Shown here: in pieces, positions 55,918 through 64,000 of the stretch
How positions within the stretch are numbered: the first letter of the stretch is position 1
How the letters are laid out: each line of letters opens with the position of its first letter
Origin: Nonomuraea ceibae
GTDB lineage: Bacteria; Actinomycetota; Actinomycetes; Streptosporangiales; Streptosporangiaceae
Assembly: GCF_019396325.1 (NCBI RefSeq)
Contig: NZ_JAHKRO010000044.1
Coordinates: 1 to 64,000, forward strand
Direction: 5' to 3'
DNA: 64,000 nt
Position numbers and translations under genes: made by a program
The notes under the pieces: generated by a model
Databases searched by the model: none
The model's input: the letters and a program-made list of their open reading frames with translations, nothing else
What the model was told of the DNA's origin: nothing

Positions 55918-56481
55918 CTACCGCGCGCCCGCCCGGCTCTCCAGCCAGTGCACCAGCCCGCCGCTGAGCGGGATCTGGACGTCGGTGACGTCGAGCAGCA
56001 CCACCTCCACCCCCCACCGCCCGCTCGTCTCACTCACCCGGTCGGCCAGCGCGGCGTGGTCGTAAGCCGCCAGCGCCGGCAGCTCGGCCAGGTCCCGCTG
56101 GGCGATGTGACGCCGCAGTTCGCCCTCGACCGCCATCGCCGTGGCCGCCGCCGGGCTCTCGACCGCCGTCGCGAACCGTACCGGGTCGGTCACCGCCGTC
56201 AGCGCGGCCGCCGTGACCTGCACCGTCACCCCGTCCCTGGTCACCGCGCCGGGGCAGAACAGCTCGAGCGGCTCCAGCCGCAACGGCACCCGCACCTCCC
56301 GGTCCAGCACCGGCCACATGACCACCGGCCCCGGCCCGCGCACCCCCTTCGTCCGCCCGAACCTGCGCACCACCAGCCGCTCGTCCTCGCCCACCACCCG
56401 GAAGCAGCGCCCGGCGATCACGAGAAGGGACAGGCCCAGCAGGATCCACAGCCCGGGCTCAGCGATGTCGAGTGCGTCCAT
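55918..56481 (-). CDS. SPFH/band-7-domain membrane protein
   Basis: 187 residues from ATG 56481 with GGAGGGAGAGGG upstream. One N-terminal membrane segment (LWILLGLSLLVIAGRCF) is followed by an SPFH domain: RVVGEDERLVVRRFGRTKGVRGPGPVVMWPVLDREVRVPLRLEPLELFCPGAVTRDGVTVQVTAAALTAVTDPVRFATAVESPAAATAMAVEGELRRHIAQRDLAEL. It is shorter than stomatin (about 280) and lacks the C-terminal coiled coil, so it may be a minimal slipin. Convergent with the MDR reductase. Confidence 0.9.
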   Translation of the reverse strand: MDALDIAEPGLWILLGLSLLVIAGRCFRVVGEDERLVVRRFGRTKGVRGPGPVVMWPVLDREVRVPLRLEPLELFCPGAVTRDGVTVQVTAAALTAVTDPVRFATAVESPAAATAMAVEGELRRHIAQRDLAELPALAAYDHAALADRVSETSGRWGVEVVLLDVTDVQIPLSGGLVHWLESRAGAR

Positions 56482-56865
56482 ATGGGCCCTCTCCCTCCAT
56501 GGTCGTGCCGCGGCCATGCGGGTGAGCAGGCGCTCCGGGGGACCTTCCGCCCCTCACGCATGGCCCTACAGTCTGCCCGTCCCCGGCCGGGAACTCCATC
56601 GGGCCTGGCACCCATCTCCGGCCGGGCCACCATGTAGACGGGAACCGCAGGTCGCGCGGTCAGCGGCGGCAGGCGGCCAGGGTGGTGAGCCCGCCCTCGG
56701 CGAGCCGCTCGCGCGGGTACGGGCCGCCTTGACGCCGTCCTCCGGGCCGGCGAAGCCTGACCCGCCGCACCGCATCCGGGCTGGTTGTCAATACCTCTGG
56801 GGTCTTGGGGTCGGGGGACCTGGCGGAGACGCGGGGGCCCGGGGTGGGGCGGGATCGTCGACGGC
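56482..56865. other. Intergenic region without a recognisable gene
   Basis: 384 bases between the SPFH start and the next membrane protein. Short open frames here have no ribosome site, homology pattern or coding bias. TTGTCA (about 56789) is an isolated -35-like word without a convincing -10. No strong hairpin was found. Confidence 0.5.
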
Positions 56866-57666
56866 ATGCGAATCTCCAGGCTTCAACTCGCGGCGGCGGT
56901 CGTGTCGCTGCTCACTCTCATCACGGCCCTGGTGACGGCGGGGCTGCCCGCGCCGTCGTACACGGCCGGGTTCGCGCCCCATCTCGTGACGGCGGGGGCC
57001 GCGCTGGCGGGGGCGGTGTTCGCGCTGGTCCCCCGGCTGGCGCCGCTCGGGTGGGCGGCGGCTGTGCTGCTGCTCTGGTCGGCGGGCGGGGTGGTGCTGG
57101 ACGGGTTCCGGGCGTTCTTCGCGGTCACCGGCATCCCGGCGGGCGACTTCGCGACGGTCGACTGGCCGGGGATGGCGGGCCGGGCGCTAGCGCTGGCCGC
57201 GACCGGGCTGGTGGGCGCGCTGATCCTGCGGCGGACCCGGGTGCCGGGCGGGCCCTGGCTCGGCTACACGGCGTTCGCGCTGGGCTTCGTCTACCCGACC
57301 GCCAAGCTCTACTGGTCGTTCGGCGGCGAGTTCCTGCGCCCGGCGGTGTACGCGGAGGGGTTCCCGTACGGTGAGCTGGTCATGCTGGTGGTGGGCGCGG
57401 CCGGGTCGCTGGCGCTGGTGCAGGGGTGGGGGCGGCGGCTGCCGCGCCGGCTGGTGCTGGCCGGCGGCTGGACGGGAGCCGCCATGCTGGCCACGATGGG
57501 AAGTATGTCGGTTTTCGGCACGCTTGCGCAGCTTCTCGGGGTGACCGACGGCCCGGTGCCGCTCGGTGACGCCTCGGCCGTCATCATGGTGTCCGTGGTC
57601 TATGGAAGCTGGCTGCTGTTCGGGCTCGCCGTGGGTGGGGCCACGCTGGCCTTCCAGCGCGGATGA
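56866..57666 (+). CDS. Polytopic membrane protein of unknown function, first gene of a two-component operon
   Basis: 266 residues from ATG 56866. Seven likely membrane segments: LAAAVVSLLTLITALVTAGL, HLVTAGAALAGAVFALVP, LGWAAAVLLLWSAGGVVLDG, ALALAATGLVGALIL, LGYTAFALGFVYPTAKLYW, ELVMLVVGAAGSLALVQG and AVIMVSVVYGSWLLFGLAVGG. No recognised domain. ATGA overlap with the kinase gene, then another with the regulator gene, so the three proteins work together; it could be the sensor or the effector transporter of the pathway. Confidence 0.75.
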   Translation: MRISRLQLAAAVVSLLTLITALVTAGLPAPSYTAGFAPHLVTAGAALAGAVFALVPRLAPLGWAAAVLLLWSAGGVVLDGFRAFFAVTGIPAGDFATVDWPGMAGRALALAATGLVGALILRRTRVPGGPWLGYTAFALGFVYPTAKLYWSFGGEFLRPAVYAEGFPYGELVMLVVGAAGSLALVQGWGRRLPRRLVLAGGWTGAAMLATMGSMSVFGTLAQLLGVTDGPVPLGDASAVIMVSVVYGSWLLFGLAVGGATLAFQRG

Positions 57667-58787
57667 GCCCCGCCCGCAGGTTCGACGTCACCGTCGCGTT
57701 CGTGCTCGGACTGCCGGTCTTCCTGCTGTCCGCCGTCGTGGCCGTGCTGTCCGTGCCCGGCCCGAGGGCGATCGTCCTGGTGGCGGCCTGCCTGGTGGCG
57801 CACGTGGCGTTCGCGTTCCGTCGGGACCTGTGGGCGTTCGCGGTGATCGCCGGGGTGATGGCAGTCCAGGCGGCGGTGACCGGCCTGTTCATGGTGCTGC
57901 CGACGGTCGTGCTCTTCCCGCTCGCGCTGTATTCGCGCACCGCGTACGGCAGTCCGTACCCGCCGCTGGTCGTGGGCGTGGCGGGGGCGGGGCTGGCGGC
58001 GGCCAGGTTCGCCACCGACGCCAGCGTGGCCGCCGCCCGGCTCGGCCCGGACCCGTGGATGCTGCTCGGCCTGCTGCTGGCCGTCGTCGTCGCGGCCTGG
58101 GGCCTGGGCCTGCACCGCAGGAGCCAGCTCCGCTACGTGGCACTGCTGGAGGAGCAGGCCACGATGTCGGCCGAGCGGGCCACGCTGGCGGAGCGGGCCA
58201 GGATCGCCCGCGAGATGCACGACGTCGTCGCGCACGCCCTCGCCGTGATCGTCGCCCAGGCCAGGGGCGGCCGGCTGGCGCCCGCCCGCGCCCCGGAGGT
58301 GCTGGCCACCGTCGAGGAGACCGGGCGGCAGGCGCTCACCGAGATGCGCGGCCTCGTCGGCGTCCTGCGCGCCGAACCGGCCGGGCTCACGCCGCAGCCC
58401 GGCCTCGCCGACCTTCCCGGCCTGCTCGACCGTACGCGCGCGGCCGGGCTCGACGTCACCATGACCGCCTCCGGCGAGGCCAGGCCGATCGGCCCGGGGG
58501 CGGAGCTCGCGCTCTACCGCGTGGTCCAGGAGGCGCTGACCAACACGCTCAAGCACGGCGGCGGCGCGGCCCGCTCGTCGGTGGACGTGTCGTGGACCCG
58601 GGGCGCGCTGGAGGTGACGGTGACCGACGACGGCCCGCCCCCGGCCCCGGGCGCGCCCCCGGGACACGGGCTGGCCGGGATGCGCGAGAGGATGGCGGCC
58701 GTCGGCGGCACCGTGTCCGCCCGGGCCGAGGGGGAGCGGGGGTTCGTGGTGAGGGTCCGGCTGCCGTACCGGGAGGGCTCGCGATGA
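57663..58787 (+). CDS. Sensor histidine kinase, NarL-partner type
   Basis: 374 residues. Five to six membrane segments fill the first 150 residues (VAFVLGLPVFLLSAVVAVLSV, AIVLVAACLVAHVAFAF, AFAVIAGVMAVQAAVTGLFMVLPTVVLFPLAL, WMLLGLLLAVVVAAWGLGL). HisKA_3 motif: ERARIAREMHDVVAHALAVIVAQARGG. ATPase: ALYRVVQEALTNTLKHGGGAARSSVDV, TVTDDGPPPAPGAPPGHGLAGMRERMAAVGG. Coupled on both sides by ATGA overlaps (membrane protein and response regulator). Confidence 0.93.
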   Translation: MSPARRFDVTVAFVLGLPVFLLSAVVAVLSVPGPRAIVLVAACLVAHVAFAFRRDLWAFAVIAGVMAVQAAVTGLFMVLPTVVLFPLALYSRTAYGSPYPPLVVGVAGAGLAAARFATDASVAAARLGPDPWMLLGLLLAVVVAAWGLGLHRRSQLRYVALLEEQATMSAERATLAERARIAREMHDVVAHALAVIVAQARGGRLAPARAPEVLATVEETGRQALTEMRGLVGVLRAEPAGLTPQPGLADLPGLLDRTRAAGLDVTMTASGEARPIGPGAELALYRVVQEALTNTLKHGGGAARSSVDVSWTRGALEVTVTDDGPPPAPGAPPGHGLAGMRERMAAVGGTVSARAEGERGFVVRVRLPYREGSR

Positions 58788-59446
58788 CGATCAGGGTGTT
58801 CGTGGTCGACGACCAGGACCTGGTGCGCACCGGCACGGCCATGGTGATCGACGCGCAGGACGACATGGCGGTCGTCGGCGAGGCGCGCGACGGGCTCGAC
58901 GCCCTCGCGGGCCTGGCGCGCGTCAGCGCCGACGTGGTGCTGATGGACGTGCGGATGCCGCGCCTCGACGGCGTCGAGACCACCCGCCGCCTGCTGGCCG
59001 GGGGCGGCCCGAAGGTCATCGTGCTGACCACGTTCGACCTGGACGAGTACGCGTTCGCCGCGCTGCGGGCGGGCGCGTCGGGGTTCCTGCTGAAGGACGC
59101 GCCGGCGGACGAGCTGGTGGCCGCGGTGCGGACCGTCCACGCGGGCGACGCGGTCATCGCCCCGTCGACCACCCGGCGGCTGCTCGACCACGTGGCCCCC
59201 ACGCTGCCTCGGCCCGCGGACCCGGGCGTCCAGCTCACCGAGCGGGAGCGGGAGGTCCTGCGGCGCATCGCGGCGGGCGAGACGAACGCCGAGATCGCCG
59301 GCCGCCTCTACATGGCGGAGGGCACGGTCAAGACCCACGTCGGCCGCATCCTGGCCAAACTGGGGCTCCGCGACCGCGTCCAGGCGGTCATCTGGGCCTA
59401 CGAGCACGGCTACGCCAGGACCGGCGGGCCCGGCCCTCACGCGTGA
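58784..59446 (+). CDS. NarL/FixJ-family response regulator
   Basis: 220 residues. Receiver: VVDDQDLVRTG, phosphoacceptor D55 in VLMDVRMPRLDG, VLTTFDLDEYAFAALRAGASGFLLKDAPADELVAAV. HTH: QLTEREREVLRRIAAGETNAEIAGRLYMAEGTVKTHVGRILAKLGLRDRVQAVIWAYEHG. Cognate to the kinase at 57663. Very similar in style to the regulator at 6992-7678, as expected of a family amplified in actinomycetes. Overlaps the convergent DUF3592 gene by 10 bases. Confidence 0.95.
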   Translation: MTIRVFVVDDQDLVRTGTAMVIDAQDDMAVVGEARDGLDALAGLARVSADVVLMDVRMPRLDGVETTRRLLAGGGPKVIVLTTFDLDEYAFAALRAGASGFLLKDAPADELVAAVRTVHAGDAVIAPSTTRRLLDHVAPTLPRPADPGVQLTEREREVLRRIAAGETNAEIAGRLYMAEGTVKTHVGRILAKLGLRDRVQAVIWAYEHGYARTGGPGPHA

Positions 59447-59895
59447 CCCCGCCGCCCCCTGACGAACAGCACCGCGCCCACGGGGGTGAACAGCAGCCCC
59501 AGCCCGCCGACGATCAGCGGGCCGAGGAACCCCGACGAGAACGAGGCGATCCGCGCGTCCGCCGGGTCGCCCGGGTCGTAGGCGACGGGCACGCTCTCGC
59601 CCGTCGCGTAGGACGGCGGGTTGCTGCCGGTGGAGTCCCGGAACGTGTACGTCCGGCCGCCGACGCTGAACTCCACGGTCGGGTACCACACCGACTCCCG
59701 GCGCCGGTGCCCGTCGGAGTTGCGAGGCTTGGTGGTGATCCGCTCCGTCATGTCGACCACGGTCCCGTCGGCCCGCCCGGCCGAGGACAGGAAGCTCGCA
59801 GAGGAGACGGCCAGCGCGACGCCGACGCCGAGCAGCACCAGCCCGACCACGCCGAAGATCGCGCCGAGCAGGGTGAGAGGCCGTCCGATGTGCAT
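59437..59895 (-). CDS. DUF3592-type membrane protein
   Basis: 152 residues from ATG 59895 (a start six codons earlier is possible). Membrane segments at both ends (PLTLLGAIFGVVGLVLLGVGVALAV and GFLGPLIVGGLGLLFTPVGAVLFVRG) flank an extracytoplasmic beta domain: ADGTVVDMTERITTKPRNSDGHRRRESVWYPTVEFSVGGRTYTFRDSTGSNPPSYATGESVPVAYDPGDPADARI. The pattern V-x-Y-x-P-x-x-P-x-x-A-R-I is typical of DUF3592. Function unknown. Confidence 0.88.
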   Translation of the reverse strand: MHIGRPLTLLGAIFGVVGLVLLGVGVALAVSSASFLSSAGRADGTVVDMTERITTKPRNSDGHRRRESVWYPTVEFSVGGRTYTFRDSTGSNPPSYATGESVPVAYDPGDPADARIASFSSGFLGPLIVGGLGLLFTPVGAVLFVRGRRGHA

Positions 59896-59942
59896 GGGAC
59901 GAGTGTGGCGCAAAGGGACAACTGATTTCGACTGCGCGAACC

Positions 59943-59960
59943 GTTGATCAACAATACGGT
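59943..59960 (+). promoter_or_regulatory. Palindrome and -10 box before the AfsR-like gene
   Basis: Perfect 10-bp palindrome GTTGATCAAC (59943-59952) followed by TACGGT (59955-59960), 31 bases before GTG 59991. No clear -35. Candidate promoter and control site. Confidence 0.4.
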
Positions 59961-59990
59961 GGGGGCATCGCGAGTGCGGGAGCGTGGTGC

Positions 59991-62900
59991 GTGACGGAAC
60001 TGGCCTGTGGCGTCCTGGGTCCGGTCTTCCTCCGGGTGGCCCGGCGAACCGTCGAGCTGAGCGGCAAGCAGAGCGCCCTGCTCGCCGTCCTCGTGCTCGA
60101 CGCGAACGCCACCGTGTCCCGGGACCGCCTGGTCGCCGCCCTGTGGGACAGCCCGCCCACCTCGGCCGTCTCCAACCTGCAGACCTACGTCGCCCGGCTG
60201 CGCAAGGCGCTCCCGGCCGGGATCCGCATCCTCACGAAGGGCACCGGCTACCTGCTGGAGGCCGACGCCGACCTGATCGACCTGCTCGTCTTCGAACGGG
60301 AGACCCGGCTCGCCCGCTCGGCCGCGGCCGAGGGCGCGCAGGAGGCCGCCGCCGGACACTACGAGCGCGCGCTGGCGCTGTGGCGCGGCCAGCCCGCCGA
60401 GGGCGTCCGCCTGCCGGCCGGCGTGCTCGCCCGCCTCGACGAGCTGGAGGAGCGGCGCACGCGGACCCGCCTCGACCACGCCGAGACCAAGCTCGGCCTC
60501 GGGCACGCCCAGGACGTCATGAACGACCTGCGCCGCCTGCTGGCCGAGCACCCCCTCCAGGAACGGGCCTGGTACCTGCTCATGCTGGCGCTGGCCCGCA
60601 CGGGACAGCGCGACATGGCGCTCGACGTCTTCCGGCAGGCCCGCGACGTGCTCGTGGGCGAGCTCGGCGTGGAGCCGGGCAAGGACCTGCAGCAGCTCCA
60701 GGCCAGGGTGCTGGGCGGCGACCTGCCGTCGGGCGCGGCCCCCGGGCCGCGTGACGGGGGCGTGTGCCAGCTCCCGCCGGACGCCGCCGACTTCGTCGGC
60801 CGGGCCGACGAGCTGGCGGCCGCGCTGGAGACGCTGCGCCCGGCCCGCCCGCAGGCGGGCCCCGAGTCGCCCGTCCCCGTGTGCGTGATCTCCGGTCAGG
60901 GCGGCGCCGGCAAGACGACGCTCGCCGTCCACGCCGCCCACCACCTGCGGCGCGACTTCCGGGACGGCCAGCTGTACGTGAACCTGCACGGCGCGGGCCA
61001 GTCGCCGGTCACGCCGGAGACGGCACTGGGCCGGTTCCTGCGCGCGCTCGGCGTCGACAGCGCCGCGATCCCCGCGAGCCTGGAGGAACGGGCGGAGATG
61101 TACCGGGGGAAGCTGGCCGACCGGCGCTTCCTCGTGGTGCTCGACGACGCCGCGGACGAGGGCCAGCTCCGCCCGCTGCTGCCCGGCACCCCGGGCTGCG
61201 CGGTGCTGGTCACCAGCAGGCGGCGCCTGACCGGCCTGCCCGCCGCGCGCCGGATCGAGCTGCCGCTGATGCCGCCCGGCGAGGCGCGCGAGCTGCTGCG
61301 GTCGGTCATCGGCGCCGAACGGGCGGCCGAGGCGGCGGGCGACACCGACCGGCTCGTCCAGCTCTGCGGCGGCCTGCCCCTCGCCGTGCGGATCGCCGGG
61401 GCCAAGCTCGCCGCCCGCCCGCACTGGAACGTGGACCAGCTCGTCGCCCGGCTGCGCGACACCCGCGACCGCCTGCGGCACCTGTCCCACGGCTCCCAGG
61501 CGGTGCGGGCCACGCTCGCCGTGGGCTACCAGGGCCTGACGCTGCCGGCGCAGCGGCTGTTTCGCCTGCTCGGCCTGCTGGAGGCGCCGGACTTCGCCGC
61601 GTGGACGGCCGCCGCCCTGCTCGACGCGCCCCCGGCCGAGGCCGAGGACCTGGTCGAGGAGCTGGTCGACGTCCGCCTGCTGGACGTCGCGGGGCGCGAC
61701 CGGAGCGGGCAGACCCGGTTCCGCTTCCACGACCTGACGCGCGCGTACGCCCGCGAATGCGCCGAGGCCGCCGAGACGGAGGCCGAGCGGACCGCGGCGG
61801 TGCGGCGGGCGGTGAGCGGCTGGCTCGCGCTGACCCGCCAGGCCCACATCAAGCTGTGCGGCGGCGACTACCAGCTCCCGCGCGGCGGCGACCTGCTCTG
61901 GTCGCCCGGCCCGCAGGTCACCGACGGGCACGTCCTGCCCGACCCGCTCGCCTGGATCGAGGCCGAACGCGCGGCCCTCGTCGCCGCCGTCCGCCAGAGC
62001 GCCACGCTGGCGGCGTGCTGGGAGCTCGCCGCCGCGGCCATGCACCCGCTGGAGACCCGCGGCCTCTACGACGAATGGCACGCGATGCACGAGACCGCCC
62101 TGGCCAGCACCCGCGCGACCGGCGACGTCCGGGGCCAGGCGGTCGCCCTCTACGGCCTGGCCCGCCTGCACTTCGCCCGCAACGAGCTGGCCCGCTGCGA
62201 GCAGGTCATCGAGGAGTCGCTGGCGCTGTTCGACAGGGCCGCCGACCCGTACGGCCACGCCCTGGCCCAGGTCACCCTGGCCGAGCTGCACCGCCTGCGT
62301 GGCCGCGCCGCCGACGCGCTCGCCTGCTACGAGCAGGCGGGCGACGGCCTGGCCCGCGCCGGCGACCGGTTCACCGAGATCACCCGCGTCCGCGGCATCG
62401 GCCGCCTGCACTTCAGCCAGGGCCGGTACGACCTCGCCACCCGCCACATCCGGCGCGCGATCAGGCTCGCGGACCGCACCGGCGACGTCCGCTCCCGCGA
62501 GTTCACCCGGATCGTCCTCGGCGAGATCGAGCTCGAACGCGGCGACCTCGCCGCCGCCGAGGACTGCTTCAGCCGGGCGCGGGCCTGCCTCGACGAGCTC
62601 GGCTTCCCCATCGGGATCGCCTACGCCGTGCTCGGGCTCGGCATGGTCAGGCTCGCCCAGCACGACCTGGCCGACGCCGAACGCCGGCTGCGGCACGCCC
62701 TGGAGATCTACCACGGCGTCCAGGACCGGGTCAGCCAGGCCCGCGTCCTGTTCACCTGGGCCGACCTGCGGCGCAGGCAGGGCCGCTCCGGCGAGGCGAT
62801 CGCCACGCTGACCGAGGTCATCGCCATCGCGGGGGACATCCCCGCGCCCCGCCGCCAGGGCCTGGCCCTGCGCGCCCTCGGCGACCTGCACCACGAGCTC

Positions 62901-63014
62901 GGCGACCTGCCCCAGGCCGCCGACGCCTGGCGGCGCGCCCTCACCGTCCTCGGCGCCGCCTCGCCCGAGGCGGCCGAGCTCACGACGAAGCTGGAGCTGC
63001 ACGGCCGGCCGTGA
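59991..63014 (+). CDS. AfsR/SARP-family transcriptional regulator with NB-ARC and TPR domains
   Basis: 1007 residues from GTG 59991. Winged helix Trans_reg_C (ACGVLGPVFLRVARRTVELSGKQSALLAVLVLDANATVSRDRLVAALWDSPPTSAVSNLQTYVARLRKAL) and the BTAD domain (about 95-245, ending LGVEPGKDLQQLQARVL) form the SARP DNA-binding unit. An NB-ARC ATPase follows with Walker A SGQGGAGKTTLAVHAA (about residue 303) and FLVVLDDAADE. Past residue 640 come TPR-like helical pairs (AVALYGLARLHFARNELARCEQVIEESLALFDRA and so on). AfsR-like proteins switch on secondary metabolism and are often phosphorylated by Ser/Thr kinases. No obvious biosynthetic target cluster is next to it. Confidence 0.95.
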   Translation: MTELACGVLGPVFLRVARRTVELSGKQSALLAVLVLDANATVSRDRLVAALWDSPPTSAVSNLQTYVARLRKALPAGIRILTKGTGYLLEADADLIDLLVFERETRLARSAAAEGAQEAAAGHYERALALWRGQPAEGVRLPAGVLARLDELEERRTRTRLDHAETKLGLGHAQDVMNDLRRLLAEHPLQERAWYLLMLALARTGQRDMALDVFRQARDVLVGELGVEPGKDLQQLQARVLGGDLPSGAAPGPRDGGVCQLPPDAADFVGRADELAAALETLRPARPQAGPESPVPVCVISGQGGAGKTTLAVHAAHHLRRDFRDGQLYVNLHGAGQSPVTPETALGRFLRALGVDSAAIPASLEERAEMYRGKLADRRFLVVLDDAADEGQLRPLLPGTPGCAVLVTSRRRLTGLPAARRIELPLMPPGEARELLRSVIGAERAAEAAGDTDRLVQLCGGLPLAVRIAGAKLAARPHWNVDQLVARLRDTRDRLRHLSHGSQAVRATLAVGYQGLTLPAQRLFRLLGLLEAPDFAAWTAAALLDAPPAEAEDLVEELVDVRLLDVAGRDRSGQTRFRFHDLTRAYARECAEAAETEAERTAAVRRAVSGWLALTRQAHIKLCGGDYQLPRGGDLLWSPGPQVTDGHVLPDPLAWIEAERAALVAAVRQSATLAACWELAAAAMHPLETRGLYDEWHAMHETALASTRATGDVRGQAVALYGLARLHFARNELARCEQVIEESLALFDRAADPYGHALAQVTLAELHRLRGRAADALACYEQAGDGLARAGDRFTEITRVRGIGRLHFSQGRYDLATRHIRRAIRLADRTGDVRSREFTRIVLGEIELERGDLAAAEDCFSRARACLDELGFPIGIAYAVLGLGMVRLAQHDLADAERRLRHALEIYHGVQDRVSQARVLFTWADLRRRQGRSGEAIATLTEVIAIAGDIPAPRRQGLALRALGDLHHELGDLPQAADAWRRALTVLGAASPEAAELTTKLELHGRP

Positions 63015-63087
63015 GGCGCCGATGTCACGTTCGCTGCCGCTGGATCCGTCTGGATGCCGGTACGCGGACGATGACGAGGAGGCTGTC

Positions 63088-64000
63088 ATGAAGGTTCTGG
63101 TCGCGGGGGCCACGGGGGCGATCGGCCGCCCCCTGGTGGCGGCGCTGGTGGAGGCGGGCCACGAGGTGCTGGCCCTCACCCGGAACGCCGGGGTGCGGGT
63201 TCCCGGCGCCACCACGGTGGTGGCCGACGTGCTGGACCGCGACGGCCTGCTGCGCGCGGTCGGCGGGCTGCGCGCCGACGCGCTGATCCACGAGCTGACC
63301 GCGCTGGCCAAGACCCCGGCCCGCTACGCCGACATGGCGATGACCAACACGCTGCGCACCACCGGCACCGCGCACCTGCTGAAGGCCGCCCGCGCGGTCG
63401 GCGCGCGCCGGTTCGTCACCCAGTCGATGGTGCCCGGCTACGGCTTCCTCGACCACGGCGTCAGGCCGCTGACGGAGGAGGACCCGTTCGGCCAGGCGCG
63501 CGGCGCGAGGACCGACCCGGTCGTGGCGGCCATGCGCGCCACCGAGCGGCAGGCGTTCGAGGCCGACGGGATCGACGGCGTCGCCCTGCGCTACGGCGCG
63601 TTCTACGGGCTGACCGCGTCGCGGAGCTTCGTGGAGGCGCTGCGGTCCGGCAGGCTGCCGGTGCCGCGCGACGGCGGGCGGACCATGGCGTGGATCCACC
63701 TCGCCGACGCCGCCTCGGCCACCGTGGCTGCGCTGGAGAAGGGCGCGGCCGGTCAGGCGTACAACATCGTCGACGACACGCCCGTCACCTGGGGCGAGAT
63801 GTTCCGCGAGCACGCGCGCGCGGCGGGCGTCAGGCCGCCGCGCGCGCTGCCGGACCGGGTCATCCGCCTGGCCGCGCCGTACTTCGCCGCCCTGATGGTC
63901 GACACGTCGATGCGCGTGTCGAACGCCAAGGCCAAGGCCGAGCTCGGCTGGACGCCCGCCCTGCCGGGCTACCGCGACGGCGTGCGGCGCGACCTCACCT
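63088..64000 (+). CDS. NAD-dependent epimerase/dehydratase (partial, runs off window)
   Basis: At least 304 residues from ATG 63088 with AGGAGG upstream; no stop before the window ends. Extended-SDR Rossmann motif VLVAGATGAIGRPLVAALVEAGHEVLALTRN at the N-terminus, then VVADVLDRDGLLRAV, FVTQSMVPGYGF, LRYGAFYGL, MAWIHLADAASATVAALE and the C-terminal AKAELGWTPALPGYRDG typical of NAD(P)-dependent sugar-nucleotide or atypical SDRs. The usual Y-x-x-x-K is not obvious: the matching segment is QSMVPGYGFLDHG. Starts 73 bases after the AfsR-like gene and could be cotranscribed. Confidence 0.88.
   Translation, partial: MKVLVAGATGAIGRPLVAALVEAGHEVLALTRNAGVRVPGATTVVADVLDRDGLLRAVGGLRADALIHELTALAKTPARYADMAMTNTLRTTGTAHLLKAARAVGARRFVTQSMVPGYGFLDHGVRPLTEEDPFGQARGARTDPVVAAMRATERQAFEADGIDGVALRYGAFYGLTASRSFVEALRSGRLPVPRDGGRTMAWIHLADAASATVAALEKGAAGQAYNIVDDTPVTWGEMFREHARAAGVRPPRALPDRVIRLAAPYFAALMVDTSMRVSNAKAKAELGWTPALPGYRDGVRRDLT

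Noticed and set aside
59748..63311. 1187-codon minus-strand open frame opposite the AfsR-like gene and epimerase
   Set aside because: Crosses two well-supported genes and has only shadow-type composition.
1..64000. CRISPR arrays, tRNA or rRNA genes, insertion sequences, phage attachment sites
   Set aside because: No regularly spaced palindromic repeats, cloverleaf-like segments, transposase motifs or flanking inverted repeats with target duplications were seen by eye; a tRNA or covariance-model scan was not possible.

Overview
The window is about 64 kb of very GC-rich DNA with G/C-biased third codon positions, many GTG starts and many 4-base ATGA/GTGA overlaps. It is chromosomal DNA of a filamentous actinomycete. 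Several features (an EshA-type encapsulin, an AfsR-type SARP regulator, a class II lanthipeptide cluster, many NarL-type two-component pairs) fit Streptomycetales or Streptosporangiales such as Nonomuraea, but the genus is an inference. I see no rRNA, tRNA, CRISPR array, transposase or phage gene.

Layout. 1-7.7 kb: an orphan NarL-type response regulator, a small metal-binding (HMA) protein with a SnoaL-like protein and divergent TetR, then a MacB/FtsX-type ABC exporter divergent from a NarL-type kinase/regulator pair. 7.8-10.7 kb: a DacA-like lipoprotein and an OmpR-type two-component pair. 10.8-16.8 kb: a CBS protein with an ArsB/NhaD-type permease, a family 2B (cyclic-nucleotide-domain) encapsulin shell protein with no visible cargo enzyme, a methyltransferase, a Dps protein and a PP2C/SpoIIE-type phosphatase. 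16.9-24.3 kb: an ABC exporter, pyruvate dehydrogenase E1 with a divergent GntR regulator, an SDR and an aldo-keto reductase. 24.3-27.6 kb: a P450/ferredoxin operon whose ferredoxin reductase gene is broken, with a divergent TetR. 27.6-28.3 kb: a small HTH protein coupled to a Clp-N-domain protein.

28.4-37.9 kb is the most striking region. It holds a convergent kinase/regulator pair, then a 62-residue Cys-rich precursor peptide, a LanM synthetase, an ABC transporter without a leader peptidase domain, and a berberine-bridge-type flavoprotein, the last three translationally coupled. A TetR gene and a membrane protein follow. This reads as a compact class II lanthipeptide cluster with an unusual oxidative tailoring enzyme.

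37.9-64 kb is mostly redox and regulatory genes: quinone reductase with ArsR, phytanoyl-CoA-dioxygenase-like protein, two paralogous AhpD-like proteins with a flavin monooxygenase, YbdK-type ligase, hydrolase with divergent HTH regulator, MarR/DHA2 efflux, a second flavoprotein oxidase with WYL regulator, a class A beta-lactamase-like protein, a Tat-exported metallo-beta-lactamase-fold protein with divergent GlxA-type regulator, an MDR reductase, an SPFH protein, another NarL-type two-component operon, a DUF3592 protein, a 1007-residue AfsR-like regulator, and an epimerase cut by the window end.

A recurring design is a regulator divergent from the gene it probably controls. The regulator's start codon often lies 6-8 bases after a TANNNT -10 box (leaderless transcription), with a short palindrome over the promoter.
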